Positions 43,146 through 52,734 of a stretch of 64,000 bases of DNA are shown in pieces. The position numbers and the translations under genes were made by a program. Position 1 is the first letter of the stretch. Each line of letters starts with the position of its first letter. This stretch comes from Desulfovibrio sp. An276. GTDB lineage: Bacteria; Desulfobacterota; Desulfovibrionia; Desulfovibrionales; Desulfovibrionaceae. Below the pieces are notes generated by a model. It worked only from the letters and a program-made list of their open reading frames with translations, ran no database searches and had not been told where the DNA came from. Location of the stretch: NCBI RefSeq assembly GCF_002159665.1, contig NZ_NFJC01000003.1:62001-126000 (forward strand), in the 5' to 3' direction.

Positions 43146-44828
43146 TCACTTCTGCGAAGAGGATACCTTGCCTTGAACAAGCTCCCATATGGCAGCTTTT
43201 CCCATACCTCGGCATCTAATTTTATTTTTTGTCTTAAGAGATATCAACATGTTTCCAATTTTCCGCCTCTTTTGTTCTGCCGACAAAACTGTGCTTAGTT
43301 GTTTCAATAGTAAATCCTCTATTTCATGACGAGGTGATGGTTTAAGGCGTAGAAAGTCAATTATTTGCTGTTCATAGAATGATATTTTCTGCCCTTTTAC
43401 ATGCACATACTGTGCTCTATTTTCAGAAGGCGAAACTCGAGCTATCGTTTCTGAAATATGAAAATGAGGTTTTCTCCCTTCGATTAATTTTTCCTGTCGT
43501 AGATATCGTATAATTTTTTCATCATCAAAAGATAGACCTTTTTGAATACGGTTAAGAGCAAGAATATCAGATATATTAAGATCAGTTTTTTGGATTAATA
43601 AATTTGTATATGCAGAATCGATTATTTTTCCATAAATTGTCAATTTTACAGAAGAATCTGTCAGTTCATAATCTGGAAGAGGAAAATATCGTTTTGCCTG
43701 TGTCTTGTATATCTGTGATATGCCTATACCCATACTGTCTACCATATTCAATTCTGTCATTGCTTGAGAAAGGCAAGTGTTACGATATTTTCTCGGTGTG
43801 CAATTTCCTTCTATATAGTCTTTAGGCTCTCCCTCAAAAAACTCACCTTCACTATACATTTCAATTTTATCAACATACTCAGTTACTATTATTCTACTTA
43901 ACAGCCGATAATTTTGATGCATAATGCAATTGTGAAGACCTTCCATAATTACATTCTTGTCATATTTGGATATTTCTATTGGCACAAGAGTGTCATTGGG
44001 AAGTATGCGCAACTGTATATTGCGAATTCTCTTGTAGAGTTCTGAGGATGTGAGATAAAATGGCAGACCAAAGTGTTCATAGGCTCTTTTCTCTCCCATT
44101 AACCTCCATGTCAATTGTGCTGGATGTGGGCTAAGATAACCAGAGACTTCCTGTTTGCCAAAAAGAAGTATTGCTGCACGTGTCAGTTGTTTTTTATGCA
44201 TCAGGCGCAGTCTTCCGAGGAAATTTTCTTCAGACCAGCCCATTACTTCATCGGCATCAATTCTGTTGGCATGTTTCTGGATGAAGTCCTGACGATCCTT
44301 TTGCAGTGCGGCTGGATCCAGATCTTCAATGGAAGCTCCTTCAACGATCTGAGCAGACCAATCTTCGCCAATCGTTTGATTCCGTATTGCGTCCAGCTGA
44401 TACAAATCCAGAGCTTTCAGGCTTTCTCCAGCCCGCGCATATGCATGGCCGTTTGCCAATACCGGTATCCCTTGTGGTGCCGGAGGAATTTCAAAAAGAA
44501 GAACACGATTTCCTTCTTCGCGAACTTCATAAATTTCTCTGAAGCTTATTGAACCAGTAGACTGTTTGACCTGATGTTTTAGAGAGTGCAGTTGATCATG
44601 CTGCAGACGAAAGTCTGTCCCTACGATTTGCCTGTCCTTGTTTCTTACACCAAAAACAAGCCATGCGCTCTTTACTCCCCGCAAGTTTGCCTCATTGGAA
44701 AGGGCGGAAAAATAACGATAGATTTCTGAAATCTTGTAATCCTTTGAGGCTTCCTTGAACTCGACGACCTCACTCTCCCAAGAATCAACAAGTTTATGGA
44801 GTATTTTACGCATATCTACCGATTCCAT
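43146..44828 (-). CDS. AlbA_2/Schlafen-type ATP-binding DNA-related protein
   Basis: A 560-residue protein with an N-terminal Schlafen/AlbA_2 domain (about 10-130; SWESEVVEFKEASKDYKISEIYRYFSALSNEA and AWLVFGVRNKDRQIVG). The middle part resembles the RecG-like ATPase group COG2865 (NVIMEGLHNCIMHQNY, a GHKL-like N-box, and DSMGIGISQIYKTQA). The C-terminus is likely a winged helix for DNA binding. Such proteins are accessory regulators or defence-related; no function is proven. The gene is AT-rich and rich in AAA/ATT codons, unlike its neighbour downstream. A GGGAGAGG site lies close to the ATG. A second member of the same group follows upstream. Confidence 0.75.
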   Translation of the reverse strand: MESVDMRKILHKLVDSWESEVVEFKEASKDYKISEIYRYFSALSNEANLRGVKSAWLVFGVRNKDRQIVGTDFRLQHDQLHSLKHQVKQSTGSISFREIYEVREEGNRVLLFEIPPAPQGIPVLANGHAYARAGESLKALDLYQLDAIRNQTIGEDWSAQIVEGASIEDLDPAALQKDRQDFIQKHANRIDADEVMGWSEENFLGRLRLMHKKQLTRAAILLFGKQEVSGYLSPHPAQLTWRLMGEKRAYEHFGLPFYLTSSELYKRIRNIQLRILPNDTLVPIEISKYDKNVIMEGLHNCIMHQNYRLLSRIIVTEYVDKIEMYSEGEFFEGEPKDYIEGNCTPRKYRNTCLSQAMTELNMVDSMGIGISQIYKTQAKRYFPLPDYELTDSSVKLTIYGKIIDSAYTNLLIQKTDLNISDILALNRIQKGLSFDDEKIIRYLRQEKLIEGRKPHFHISETIARVSPSENRAQYVHVKGQKISFYEQQIIDFLRLKPSPRHEIEDLLLKQLSTVLSAEQKRRKIGNMLISLKTKNKIRCRGMGKAAIWELVQGKVSSSQK

Positions 44829-44965
44829 ATCCTCTCCCTACAAACAATGTATTCCCTAAGACGAGACTGCTTTATGCTGTTTTTCGAGATGCACAGTACA
44901 GCCATGTATTGGCATGACATCACAAGCCCAAGAGCTCTGCCAGCGGCGACAGCATCTGCAAAAAA

Positions 44966-46306
44966 TCATCCTGACACATCCCAGTGTCCATTGCGCTTTG
45001 CGCCAACGCGTTTGATGAGCCCAGCTTCCTTCAACTTTTTCAGTCCTACAGCAACTGTTTTCCTGCTGACCGCCAAGAGCTCAGACAGTTGCGTAACCGT
45101 ATAGCCAGGATCTTCCGCCAACAACTTCATAAGTTCCTGTTCCCGATCATTCACCTTTATATTCACCTTTATATTCACCTTTTTATTCACCCGAACAACC
45201 CTGTCTTCCGGGGCGGTGAACTGTATCATAATGTCGCCCGGGTGGACCGTATATTTTGGCTGTGGCACTCCATCCTTTTGGCAGGCGGAGCAGATCTTCT
45301 CTATTCCCCGTCCCCAACTCTCGATAAAGCCCGCCAGATAGAACACATGGGCAATGTTGGGATTGTAGGGCCTTGAGGCGTGCTTGCCCATCAGGTTTTC
45401 CAGAGTCCAGTTTTCCGGCAGGCAGCCGCAGTTGGCGATATACAGCCTGTCTTCGTACACACTGACCTGTATTGGCACACCGGACTCGTACTTCTTGTGA
45501 CACAGGGCGTTCAGCAGGGCTTCCCGAAGCGCTTCTTCCGGCACAAAGTAGCGTTCAATGCGCTGCATCCCCTGATAGGTGATCCTGGCCCTCATGTATT
45601 TCAGGTACACAAGCTCCACGATCCTGTCGATCTGTTCCAGAATTGAGCCATGGATCTCGTCCTGATACAGCAAGTCGGCGTCCGTCTCGAAATAGCCAAT
45701 CTTTGTATAGGCGCCCAGCTGCCATTTCTCCGGATCCTTGCTGAACAGGAGCATGGCAGCGTTTGTCAGATACTCCCCGTTTGTCAGATGCAGCTTGTCC
45801 AGCAGCACATCCTTGGGCTCATCGAGAACGCTTTGCTCAATGCGTCCCTTCTTGGCTGCCCACTCCTTGAAATGCGCGACAACACTATCGTCCACATTTG
45901 CCAGTGAGAATGCAGGAAGAGGAAGATTATCCCAGGTTACACCCCGCTTGCGCAAAAGAAAGCCCTCAAGCGCAGGCCCTGTCAAAACTTGCCTCGTGCT
46001 GCCGCTGCGGTAGTAGTAGACGCCTTTGCAGGAAATGCCGATTGGGTAGGCTGGAACGTCTATTTCAATGTATTCCTTGCCATCCGCTTCCAGAAGATTG
46101 ACTGCGACAACAATGCCCATGGTTTGGCGAACCTTGTTGGGAATGTCCTCCAGCAGCTTGCGGGCATTTGGAAGGCCTGTGACGTTTCCTTCGTCGTCAC
46201 AGCCGAGATAGAGTTTGCCTCCCTGCGCGTTGGCGTAGCCACAGATCCATTCCAGATACACGTCCTTCCACTGGCTTTTCCACTCTACGTTCTGGCTTTC
46301 GGGCAT
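44966..46306 (-). CDS. AlbA_2-domain ATP-binding protein with C-terminal winged helix
   Basis: A 446-residue relative of the COG2865 group. N-terminal AlbA_2: ESQNVEWKSQWKDVYLEWICGYANAQGGKLYLGCDDEG. The ATP-binding part has EALREALLNALCHKKYES and, later, GRGIEKICSACQ. The last 60 residues form a helix-turn-helix (YTVTQLSELLAVSRKTVAVGLKKLKEAGLI). Just before it a Lys-Val-Asn-Ile repeat (KVNIKVNIKVN) is encoded by 12-base tandem repeats at about 45150-45190. I start at 46306, where AGGAC precedes the ATG. GC content is normal, so it and the neighbour of the same family probably arrived separately. Confidence 0.78.
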   Translation of the reverse strand: MPESQNVEWKSQWKDVYLEWICGYANAQGGKLYLGCDDEGNVTGLPNARKLLEDIPNKVRQTMGIVVAVNLLEADGKEYIEIDVPAYPIGISCKGVYYYRSGSTRQVLTGPALEGFLLRKRGVTWDNLPLPAFSLANVDDSVVAHFKEWAAKKGRIEQSVLDEPKDVLLDKLHLTNGEYLTNAAMLLFSKDPEKWQLGAYTKIGYFETDADLLYQDEIHGSILEQIDRIVELVYLKYMRARITYQGMQRIERYFVPEEALREALLNALCHKKYESGVPIQVSVYEDRLYIANCGCLPENWTLENLMGKHASRPYNPNIAHVFYLAGFIESWGRGIEKICSACQKDGVPQPKYTVHPGDIMIQFTAPEDRVVRVNKKVNIKVNIKVNDREQELMKLLAEDPGYTVTQLSELLAVSRKTVAVGLKKLKEAGLIKRVGAKRNGHWDVSG

Positions 46307-46367
46307 TTGTGACCGTCCTGTTCTGCATCCCGGGAACTGGCTTCTTGCAGGCCCCAAACCACGTTTC

Positions 46368-47315
46368 TCAGCCCTGCGTCTTATTCAGGCCCTGGCCAGG
46401 CTTGAGCATGCCGGTCACAAGGCCGATCATGCTGCCAACACTGGCTGCGTCCGCGGGAATGATCATGGTATTGTTCTTCGCGGCAAGCTTTCCGAACTCC
46501 GCTATGTAGGCCTCAGCCAAACGAAGCTGGGCTGCGGCCACTGCGTCCCCGTCCAGCTGATCCTTGATCTTCTGCAGCCCCTCGGCCGTTGCCTGGGCTA
46601 TGCGTAAAATCTGCTGTGCCTCGCCTTCAGCGCGGTTGATCTGGGCCATCTTGTCTCCCTCGGAAAGGGCAATGGCCGAGGCTCTCTGACCTTCTGCAAT
46701 GTTGATGGCGCTCTGCTTCTCGCCCTCGGACTGCAAAATGACTGCCCTTTTCTCCCTCTCTGCCTTCACCTGACGCTCCATGGCCTCCATGATGCTTGAG
46801 GGCGGAGTGAGATCGCGTATCTCGTAGCGCAAGATTTTCACGCCCCAGGAGCCAGTGGCAGCATTCAAATCCGAGCAAACCTCGCTGTTGATGTGCTCCC
46901 TGCTCTCGAAGGTCTTGTCCAGGGGCATGCGGCCTATGCTGGATCTGAGCGATGTCTGGGCCAGCTGCACAGCGCCCTGGACATAGTCCGAAATGCCATA
47001 GGCGGACTTTTGCGCGTCCACAACCTGCATGTAGATGACACCGTCTATGCTCACGGACACGTTGTCCGAGGTGATGCAGGTCTGGGCAGGCACGTCCAGC
47101 ACTGTTTCCTTCAGGGAGCGCACATAGGCCTTCCTGTCTATAATGGGAATGATGACGTGGAATCCGGCCAGAAGCGTTGTCCTGTACTTGCCAAGACGCT
47201 CAATGATGACGGCCTTCTGGTTGGGGACAATGACGATGCCTTTTACGAAGAAGGCTACGACAAACAGGGCCAAAAGCACAACGGTCAGGGTATCGAGAAT
47301 CTGCTGCGGATCCAT
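46368..47315 (-). CDS. SPFH/band-7 (stomatin-like, QmcA) membrane protein
   Basis: A 315-residue protein with one N-terminal membrane span (about 8-30) and an SPFH domain: VPNQKAVIIERLGKYRTTLLAGFHVIIPIID and LRYEIRDLTPP. A long coiled coil (AMERQVKAEREKRAVILQSEGEKQSA and after) supports ring assembly. These proteins organise membrane microdomains and help FtsH-type proteases or membrane quality control. They are usually paired with NfeD; here NfeD is present but separated by selD, all on the same strand. AAGGAG precedes the ATG. Confidence 0.9.
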   Translation of the reverse strand: MDPQQILDTLTVVLLALFVVAFFVKGIVIVPNQKAVIIERLGKYRTTLLAGFHVIIPIIDRKAYVRSLKETVLDVPAQTCITSDNVSVSIDGVIYMQVVDAQKSAYGISDYVQGAVQLAQTSLRSSIGRMPLDKTFESREHINSEVCSDLNAATGSWGVKILRYEIRDLTPPSSIMEAMERQVKAEREKRAVILQSEGEKQSAINIAEGQRASAIALSEGDKMAQINRAEGEAQQILRIAQATAEGLQKIKDQLDGDAVAAAQLRLAEAYIAEFGKLAAKNNTMIIPADAASVGSMIGLVTGMLKPGQGLNKTQG

Positions 47316-47381
47316 ACATCACTCTCCTTATAGCACTGTGCCAGGCCCAGTGGCCCGGCACACACTTGTCCAATACGTTTG

Positions 47382-48434
47382 TCAGACGATATAGAGGGGC
47401 GCCTCTTTCTTCTCAAGGACGCTTCCCACCTCGCAGGCGAGATCGCCTCCTTCGAGCAGGAAGGCTTTCACCTCGTCCAGCTTGTCCCTGTCCACTGCCA
47501 GGAGAAGTCCCCCGGATGTCTGCGCGTCAAAAAGGACGTTTTCCAGATCCTCGTCCTTTTCGCACAGCCAACGCGTGCGGCAGGCGCAGTAGAGCTTGTT
47601 GTTGATGCTTCCACCGGGAACCAGGCCTTCGGAGGCGTATTCAATCACCTCGCCCATGAGGGGCAGGTCGTGTATGGCAAGCTCGATGGAAACGCCCGAC
47701 GCCCTAGCCATTTCCAGGGCATGGCCGCCAAGGCCAAAGCCGGTGATGTCCGTGGCGCCCGAAAGCGCAAATTTCGCTATGGCCTCGCCCCCCACCCTGT
47801 TGAGCCTGCCGGACCATTTGCGGATGAGTTCCTCGGCCTCCAGGGCTCCTTCCCAGTTGGCCTTGACCGCAGTGGAAAGGATGCCCGTGCCAAGGGGCTT
47901 TGTGAGAAGCAGGCGCTGCCCCGGGCGAAGGCCTGCGTTTGTGGCAATGCGCGAGGGATCGATGACGCCGGTGACAGCTAGGCCGAACTTCATCTCGTTG
48001 TCGCGCACTGTGTGCCCGCCAGCGCTGACGCATTCGGCCTCGATCATGGCCTCCAGAGCCCCTTTGAGGACAGATTGCAAGACCTCGGGCTCGTTTGCCG
48101 CCATGTCTTCCGGAAAACAGGCTATGGACATGGCGCTCCAAGGCTTTCCGCCCATGGCGTACACGTCCGAGAGGGCATTGCAGGCAGCTATGCGGCCAAA
48201 GGAATAGCCGTCGTTGACTACGGGAGCCAAGATGTCCACTGTCTGCACAAGTGCCTTGCCGGCAGGGCAGGACACCACCACCGCATCCTCGTTGTGGGCA
48301 CGCCCGGCCAATACCCTGTTTTCCAGGCTTTGCGGCATCATGTGCGCCAGGGGACTCAAAAGTTGCTCCAGACCCGCTGGAGGAAGCTTGGCTGCTCAGC
48401 CGGCAGCTGTGGCGCGCTGAAGAAGATTTTCCAT
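47382..48434 (-). CDS. selD: selenide, water dikinase SelD, a selenocysteine protein
   Basis: A 350-residue enzyme that makes selenophosphate from selenide and ATP, the selenium donor for selenocysteine. The usual reading starts at 48359, but in the same frame upstream runs ATG (48434), then MENLLQRATAAG, a TGA at 48398-48396, and AAKLPPAGLEQLL. That matches the SelD N-terminal motif in which Cys or selenocysteine precedes A-A-K-L-x-P. So residue 13 is selenocysteine. Later motifs fit SelD: AHNEDAVVV, DILAPVVNDGYSFGRIAACNALSDVYAMGG and DITGFGLGGHALEMA. No strong ribosome site is seen before the ATG. It lies between nfeD and the SPFH gene. Confidence 0.92.
48366..48398 (-). promoter_or_regulatory. 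selenocysteine UGA codon with bacterial SECIS hairpin
   Basis: On the minus strand the TGA at 48398-48396 is followed after 13 bases by CTCCAG-CGGGT-CTGGAG, a 6-base stem with a 5-base loop carrying G and U. Place and size suit a SelB-binding SECIS inside the coding region. Confidence 0.8.
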
Positions 48435-48511
48435 GGCAAAATCTGGCGCACGCCTGGGGCACGCGCCACTCCTCCCTGAAAGCTGTTCTATTTGTTCCGG
48501 GTTGCGGACTC

Positions 48512-48967
48512 CTACCGGTTTTGTGTCTTCACACAAGGAAGTACACGCAAAAGCTGTGTGTCACTGGGATCGATCCCTGCGACGCGTATCTCTTCCCCTT
48601 CGCCAAGGTCTCCACCGTCGCTCACGGCCCGCCAGTAGCTGCCGGCAACGTATGCCTGTCCTTCAATCCCGTTCAGGATCGCAACTGTGACCCTGCCTGT
48701 GGCTCCAACAAGGGGAGAAGCCGCAGTGTCCTTATCCTGTTTTCCGGAAAAAACCCTTGTCAGCCTGCGACGCAGCACAAGAAGGGAGAGAATGCAGATG
48801 CATACGGCAATCAGTATCTGCGCAGTGAGTCCTGTGCCGGCAAGAGCTGCCAGCCAGCCTGCAAGGCATCCGGCTGCAAAGAAGAGAAAGGCGCCCGCGG
48901 GAACGAGCATTTCCAGAACGAAGAAAACGACTGCCGCGGCAAACCAGAGAACTGGGGCTGTGAACAT
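48512..48967 (-). CDS. NfeD-family membrane protein
   Basis: A 151-residue protein with two or three N-terminal membrane spans (FTAPVLWFAAAVVFFVLEMLV and after, to about residue 63), followed by the beta-barrel NfeD domain (ASPLVGATGRVTVAI and GSYWRAVSDGGDLGEGEEIRVAGID). NfeD partners SPFH proteins, and the SPFH gene lies 1.2 kb downstream after selD. AAGGAT precedes the ATG at 48967. I infer that the three genes are one transcript. Confidence 0.88.
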   Translation of the reverse strand: MFTAPVLWFAAAVVFFVLEMLVPAGAFLFFAAGCLAGWLAALAGTGLTAQILIAVCICILSLLVLRRRLTRVFSGKQDKDTAASPLVGATGRVTVAILNGIEGQAYVAGSYWRAVSDGGDLGEGEEIRVAGIDPSDTQLLRVLPCVKTQNR

Positions 48968-49183
48968 GGCGTGACATCCTTGGATGTGAGATTTTCGATA
49001 CCGTTTTTCCTGACGCGTTGTGCCCTCATCGGGACTACCATCGGAACTTTCTGGCCCTTGGGTATACAATGAGTTTGCATTGCCCTGCAATACGGATATT
49101 TGCCCGCGCTTTTTTCCCACAGCCTTGTGACAGGATGCGGACAATGGGAGCGAGACTGTCCTCCTTGCCGGACATTTTGTCAG

Positions 49184-49876
49184 TCAGGCTCTCATTCCAG
49201 CCAACCCGCCACACGCGTCGCTGGCAAGCCTTTTCCGGATTTCCTGCCACTCCTGGGGAGTATTGGCGTTGGCAAGCAGGACATCTTCCTCTGGAGCAAG
49301 GACAAGTGTCCGCCAGTACTTCCCATCCACCGCCCTGCGCAGGGAATAGTCTCCGCTGACAAGAGCCTTGCGCACAAAGGGAAGAGCCTCAACGCTCCAT
49401 ACGGCCGAGAGGGGATACACACGCCCGGAAGATTCCTCAAGGGCAGTTACCAATGTCTCCGGGGCTTCGTGCCAAAAGCCTGTCAGCCTTGCCAGCAGTC
49501 CTTCAGTGATGAGGGGCATGTCGCAGGGAAGGACAAGGACACCGGCAAAATGCTCTCTTTCCGCCTTTCCAAGGGCGCTTGCGATGCCACCCAGGGGGCC
49601 GACCTCGTCCGTCTCGTCAGGCAAAAGGCGCACTCTCCCGCAGGCAGTCAGCCTCTTTTGCAGGAACGCATAGTTCCTGTCGCGTACGGAAAGAACCACT
49701 TCCGGGACAAGTGACGAAAGCCTGCGCAGCTGACACTCCAACAGTGTTGTGCCATCTAAAAGCTCAAGCAGGGCCTTGTCCTGCCCCATGCGGCTCGATC
49801 TGCCTCCGGCAAGGACTACTCCGAGGAGGGTCTTCTCGCTGCCCGTGCCATGGTCCATCGTTGTGCCAACGTATTC
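49184..49876 (-). CDS. mobA: molybdenum cofactor guanylyltransferase MobA
   Basis: A 230-residue nucleotidyltransferase attaching GMP to molybdopterin. The N-terminal GTP motif is VVLAGGRSSRMGQDKALLEL; LLPDETDEVGPLGGIASAL and VLPCDMPL complete the family pattern. I start at 49876 (MEYVGTT), which has AGGGG in front and begins 5 bases after the stop of the AAA ATPase gene, so translation is coupled; a later ATG is possible. It complements moaA, moaC and moeA in the window and suits molybdopterin-guanine-dinucleotide enzymes such as formate dehydrogenase. Confidence 0.9.
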   Translation of the reverse strand, partial: EYVGTTMDHGTGSEKTLLGVVLAGGRSSRMGQDKALLELLDGTTLLECQLRRLSSLVPEVVLSVRDRNYAFLQKRLTACGRVRLLPDETDEVGPLGGIASALGKAEREHFAGVLVLPCDMPLITEGLLARLTGFWHEAPETLVTALEESSGRVYPLSAVWSVEALPFVRKALVSGDYSLRRAVDGKYWRTLVLAPEEDVLLANANTPQEWQEIRKRLASDACGGLAGMRA

Positions 49877-49881
49877 CATGG

Positions 49882-51192
49882 TCACCACCCCTTGCTGCGC
49901 AGAAACATTCGCCGCCGTATCCACAGGGGATCCACCTCGGAAAGGGTTGCGAGCATCCTTTGCTCCAACTGCAGGGCTTCGTTTCGGGTAAGTCCAGGGT
50001 CTCTTACTCTGCTTCCGAGCTCCTCAAACAACTTTTCCTTGGACAAGCTGAAATCTGTCGGCAAATCAAAGGCTTCACTGGTCAGCCAATTGCCAAAGCA
50101 TCCTTGTTTCATGAAATCACAGCGATCAATGCGAACTGAACGCTCAATCAAATCGATATCAAACCAGGCATCCCTGGCATTGTTCCCAACTGCAAAAATG
50201 TCTTCCAGCGAGCCAAGCACAATGGGCGAAAGTGTTGTGAAAAAATACTGTGTGTGCCCCGCAAGCTCCTGCAAGGCAAAGACCAGGGACGGCACAAGGC
50301 TGCGCTGCCATACGGGATGCATGTGAGCCTCAACGTAGTCGTACAGTATTGTGACAGCAGGGGACTGATCCCCGCGACACTGCCTCTTGTATTCCTCAAT
50401 ACTCCAGACAAGCAGGTAGGCGAAAGACAGGACCCGACGCACGGCCTGTGACGCGAGGCAAAAAGGAACAGGCTCTCCGTACCCCATACTGATGGTGAGC
50501 AGCGCATGTCCAAATCTGTCAGCTGCCAGGTCACATGGGACCAGAGGCTCTCTTCCTTCTGGCGACAAACGCCTCATGAGTTCTTTGAAGGCAGCAAAGG
50601 CTTCCCTGTTTTTCTCCTGCCAGCGGACCAAATCGCGCACAAGCCCGTCGCAGGGAGCGTTACCAGGACCATCCAGGATATCCCTTTGTGTGAACACATA
50701 TGCCTGTGGCTTTTCCCGCGGATTGCTGTCTGCCAGCCTGCCAATCCCGTGAAAGACCGCAAAACTTCCGTCTTCCATGGCGTATACGACAATGCCCGCT
50801 TCCTGCACTCTTTCCCCAAGGCCTGTCCAGGCCCGGGTCTTGTCGTCGAAGCTCGCACTGCAGGCTGATTTTGCAAAAAAATCATTCAGGGAAAAGGAAA
50901 TGGTGGCCGACTTCCCCTTGCCTGGGCGCGCCGCAAAGCCCCTGTTCAGATTTCCGTTCAGCCTGCAAGGCCAGGTATCCGTCAGGGCCCACCAGATAAC
51001 GTCCAGAAGAAAGCTTTTGCCAAGGCCGTTGCCACCGGTAATGACATTCAGCCTCTCGGCAAAAGTCAGCTCTGCAGTAGAAAAAGGGCCTGTATTTTCG
51101 CTTTTGAGATATTCCAGCACAGGTTCTGCTCCTGATCTTCTGAGAAGAAAGAACGATACGTACAATAGGTCCTTCTTGCTGCCTATTCCCAC
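49882..51192 (-). CDS. AAA-family ATPase (SMC/OLD-like)
   Basis: A 436-residue ATPase. Walker A is GGNGLGKSFLLD near residue 52, preceded by the ENTGPFSTAELTFAERLNVI strand typical of SMC/RecF-like ATPases. Walker B is VTILYDYVEAHMHP, with Asp and Glu in the expected D-x-x-E-A-H-x-H-P arrangement. The start is GTG at 51192, overlapping the stop of the upstream ATPase by 10 bases; a GTG about 25 residues later is possible. Pairs of such ATPases are often found in defence systems, but no nuclease or toxin domain is recognised here. It lies directly before mobA. Confidence 0.72.
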   Translation of the reverse strand: MGIGSKKDLLYVSFFLLRRSGAEPVLEYLKSENTGPFSTAELTFAERLNVITGGNGLGKSFLLDVIWWALTDTWPCRLNGNLNRGFAARPGKGKSATISFSLNDFFAKSACSASFDDKTRAWTGLGERVQEAGIVVYAMEDGSFAVFHGIGRLADSNPREKPQAYVFTQRDILDGPGNAPCDGLVRDLVRWQEKNREAFAAFKELMRRLSPEGREPLVPCDLAADRFGHALLTISMGYGEPVPFCLASQAVRRVLSFAYLLVWSIEEYKRQCRGDQSPAVTILYDYVEAHMHPVWQRSLVPSLVFALQELAGHTQYFFTTLSPIVLGSLEDIFAVGNNARDAWFDIDLIERSVRIDRCDFMKQGCFGNWLTSEAFDLPTDFSLSKEKLFEELGSRVRDPGLTRNEALQLEQRMLATLSEVDPLWIRRRMFLRSKGW

Positions 51193-52421
51193 TCACTCAA
51201 GGTCGGAACGCCACCCACAAGGCCATTCATATAGATTTTGGCAAAATCTGTTTCCCTTGATCGCCTGAATTCTGCAAGAGAGTACAGATTTGATGAAAGG
51301 TCGCTATGTCTCTCCACAAACCATATCTGATCACGCCTTAATATCTGAGGATCGTTTCGTAAAAGAGATATATCATAAGTTGAGAACAGAAGCTGTGCTC
51401 CATAAGGATTTCTTTTTCTCATTTGAAAAGTATACACAAGACGCTCCATCAGTATTGGATGCAGACCAGAATCCAGATTGTCTATGCAAATCACACTTCC
51501 TTTCTCCAACGCATTCAATATTTCAGGAAGATACTTATATAGTTGTATAATACCGTAAGATTCATCTTTTTCAGTGATAAAAAATTTATTATCATTTTTT
51601 TCATATTTAAATAAAGCAATATAATTTTCATTATTTGTATTGATTTATATATCTTTTATCGGAATATCCGAGGAATAAAAAAATGAGCATATCCTGTCTT
51701 TTAATATTTTATCAGTTAAAATATTTTTATTTACTGTTTTATTATCTGGAAAATTTTTCTTTGTTATTACTGTTGAAAGAGAAATAAGCTTTGACCATAC
51801 AGAAAACAGCTGATTGTTTTTCTTTGCAGCAATACAAAGAAATGTATTTTTTTCATTTGTCAATGTGCATAAAGTATTTTTCTTGCCATGAAGATATTTG
51901 CCAAACTTATACACATATGTATCATTTATTTTATCATAATGTCTATCAAATATTGTTTGTCTTCTTGTTTTTGCATAGCAAAAAAGATATTCATCAAGTA
52001 TTCTATCTTCTGTACAGCTGAATCCATACTGATATTGATATCCTTCATGCAAAAAACGTATTTCAAATTCTGTGGGATTTATTATGCTTTCCTCATCAAA
52101 CAAAAATTGTTTTACAGGAATTTTGTACATTGTATCTGATTCTTCTGCGAACAAAGAAATTGCAAGCATACTTTGCAATGCTGATAGCAGTGTTGATTTT
52201 CCTCCACCATTTGCTCCATAGACAACAGCAACAAACAAGAGTTCTTGTATATCAATACATCCGGTTTTGTAGATATTCTCCTCTTGAAGGGGCTTCTCTC
52301 TTACAGGAACAAAACTCAAAACCTGCTCATCACGAAAGCAGCCATAATTTTTGACACGAAACTCCACAAGCATGCTCTTTTCCTCAATTTCCCCCGTGTA
52401 GTCGTACATTGTCATGTACAA
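51183..52421 (-). pseudogene. AAA ATPase (COG1106-like) interrupted by one in-frame TAA
   Basis: The frame encodes a 412-residue ATPase: MLVEFRVKNYGCFRDEQVLSF at the start, Walker A YGANGGGKSTLLSAL, and a C-terminus with IDNLDSGLHPILMERLV (Walker B/D-loop), GAQLLFSTYDISLL and RRDQIWFVERHSDLSSNLYSLAEF, the usual end of this family. A single TAA at 51645-51647 (after SSDIPIKDI) breaks it, and the reading continues in the same frame (INTNNENYIALFKYEKN) to 51183. So only one nonsense codon, no frameshift, separates the two halves. It may be a recent loss, a sequencing error or a read-through. The gene is very AT-rich up to about 51530. Confidence 0.82.
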
Positions 52422-52734
52422 TCGACACTGTTTAATAATCTTTCAGACTCACAATTTTTCAGACTTTTTCTTCCAGTTCTGAAGTCAATATGCTTCCTCT
52501 CGCAATAGAGAATCCAGTTGCCACACTCCTGCCTCTTTCATCCCGTGTTGGAAGCTGTCCGACTTCGCCCTTTGTGGCAAAGCCCACAAAGAGTCTGTCC
52601 CAAGCATACACCTCCTTGCACCCAAAGTCCACATCCATATTTTCAACCATTTGTTATTTCAGCAAAAAAGAGGACGTTTGCCATCCTGCTTGACATGCTC
52701 ACCCCGCTCCGTACAATGCCCCTTCAGCAGGGTT
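52422..52734. other. intergenic stretch before the cobalamin riboswitch
   Basis: No gene is supported. A 63-codon minus-strand frame (52459-52650) has no ribosome site or recognisable family. The region should hold the promoter of the cobalamin operon on the plus strand. Confidence 0.4.

Noticed and set aside
52459-52650. 63-codon minus-strand frame before the cobalamin riboswitch
   Set aside because: No ribosome site or recognisable family; probably chance.
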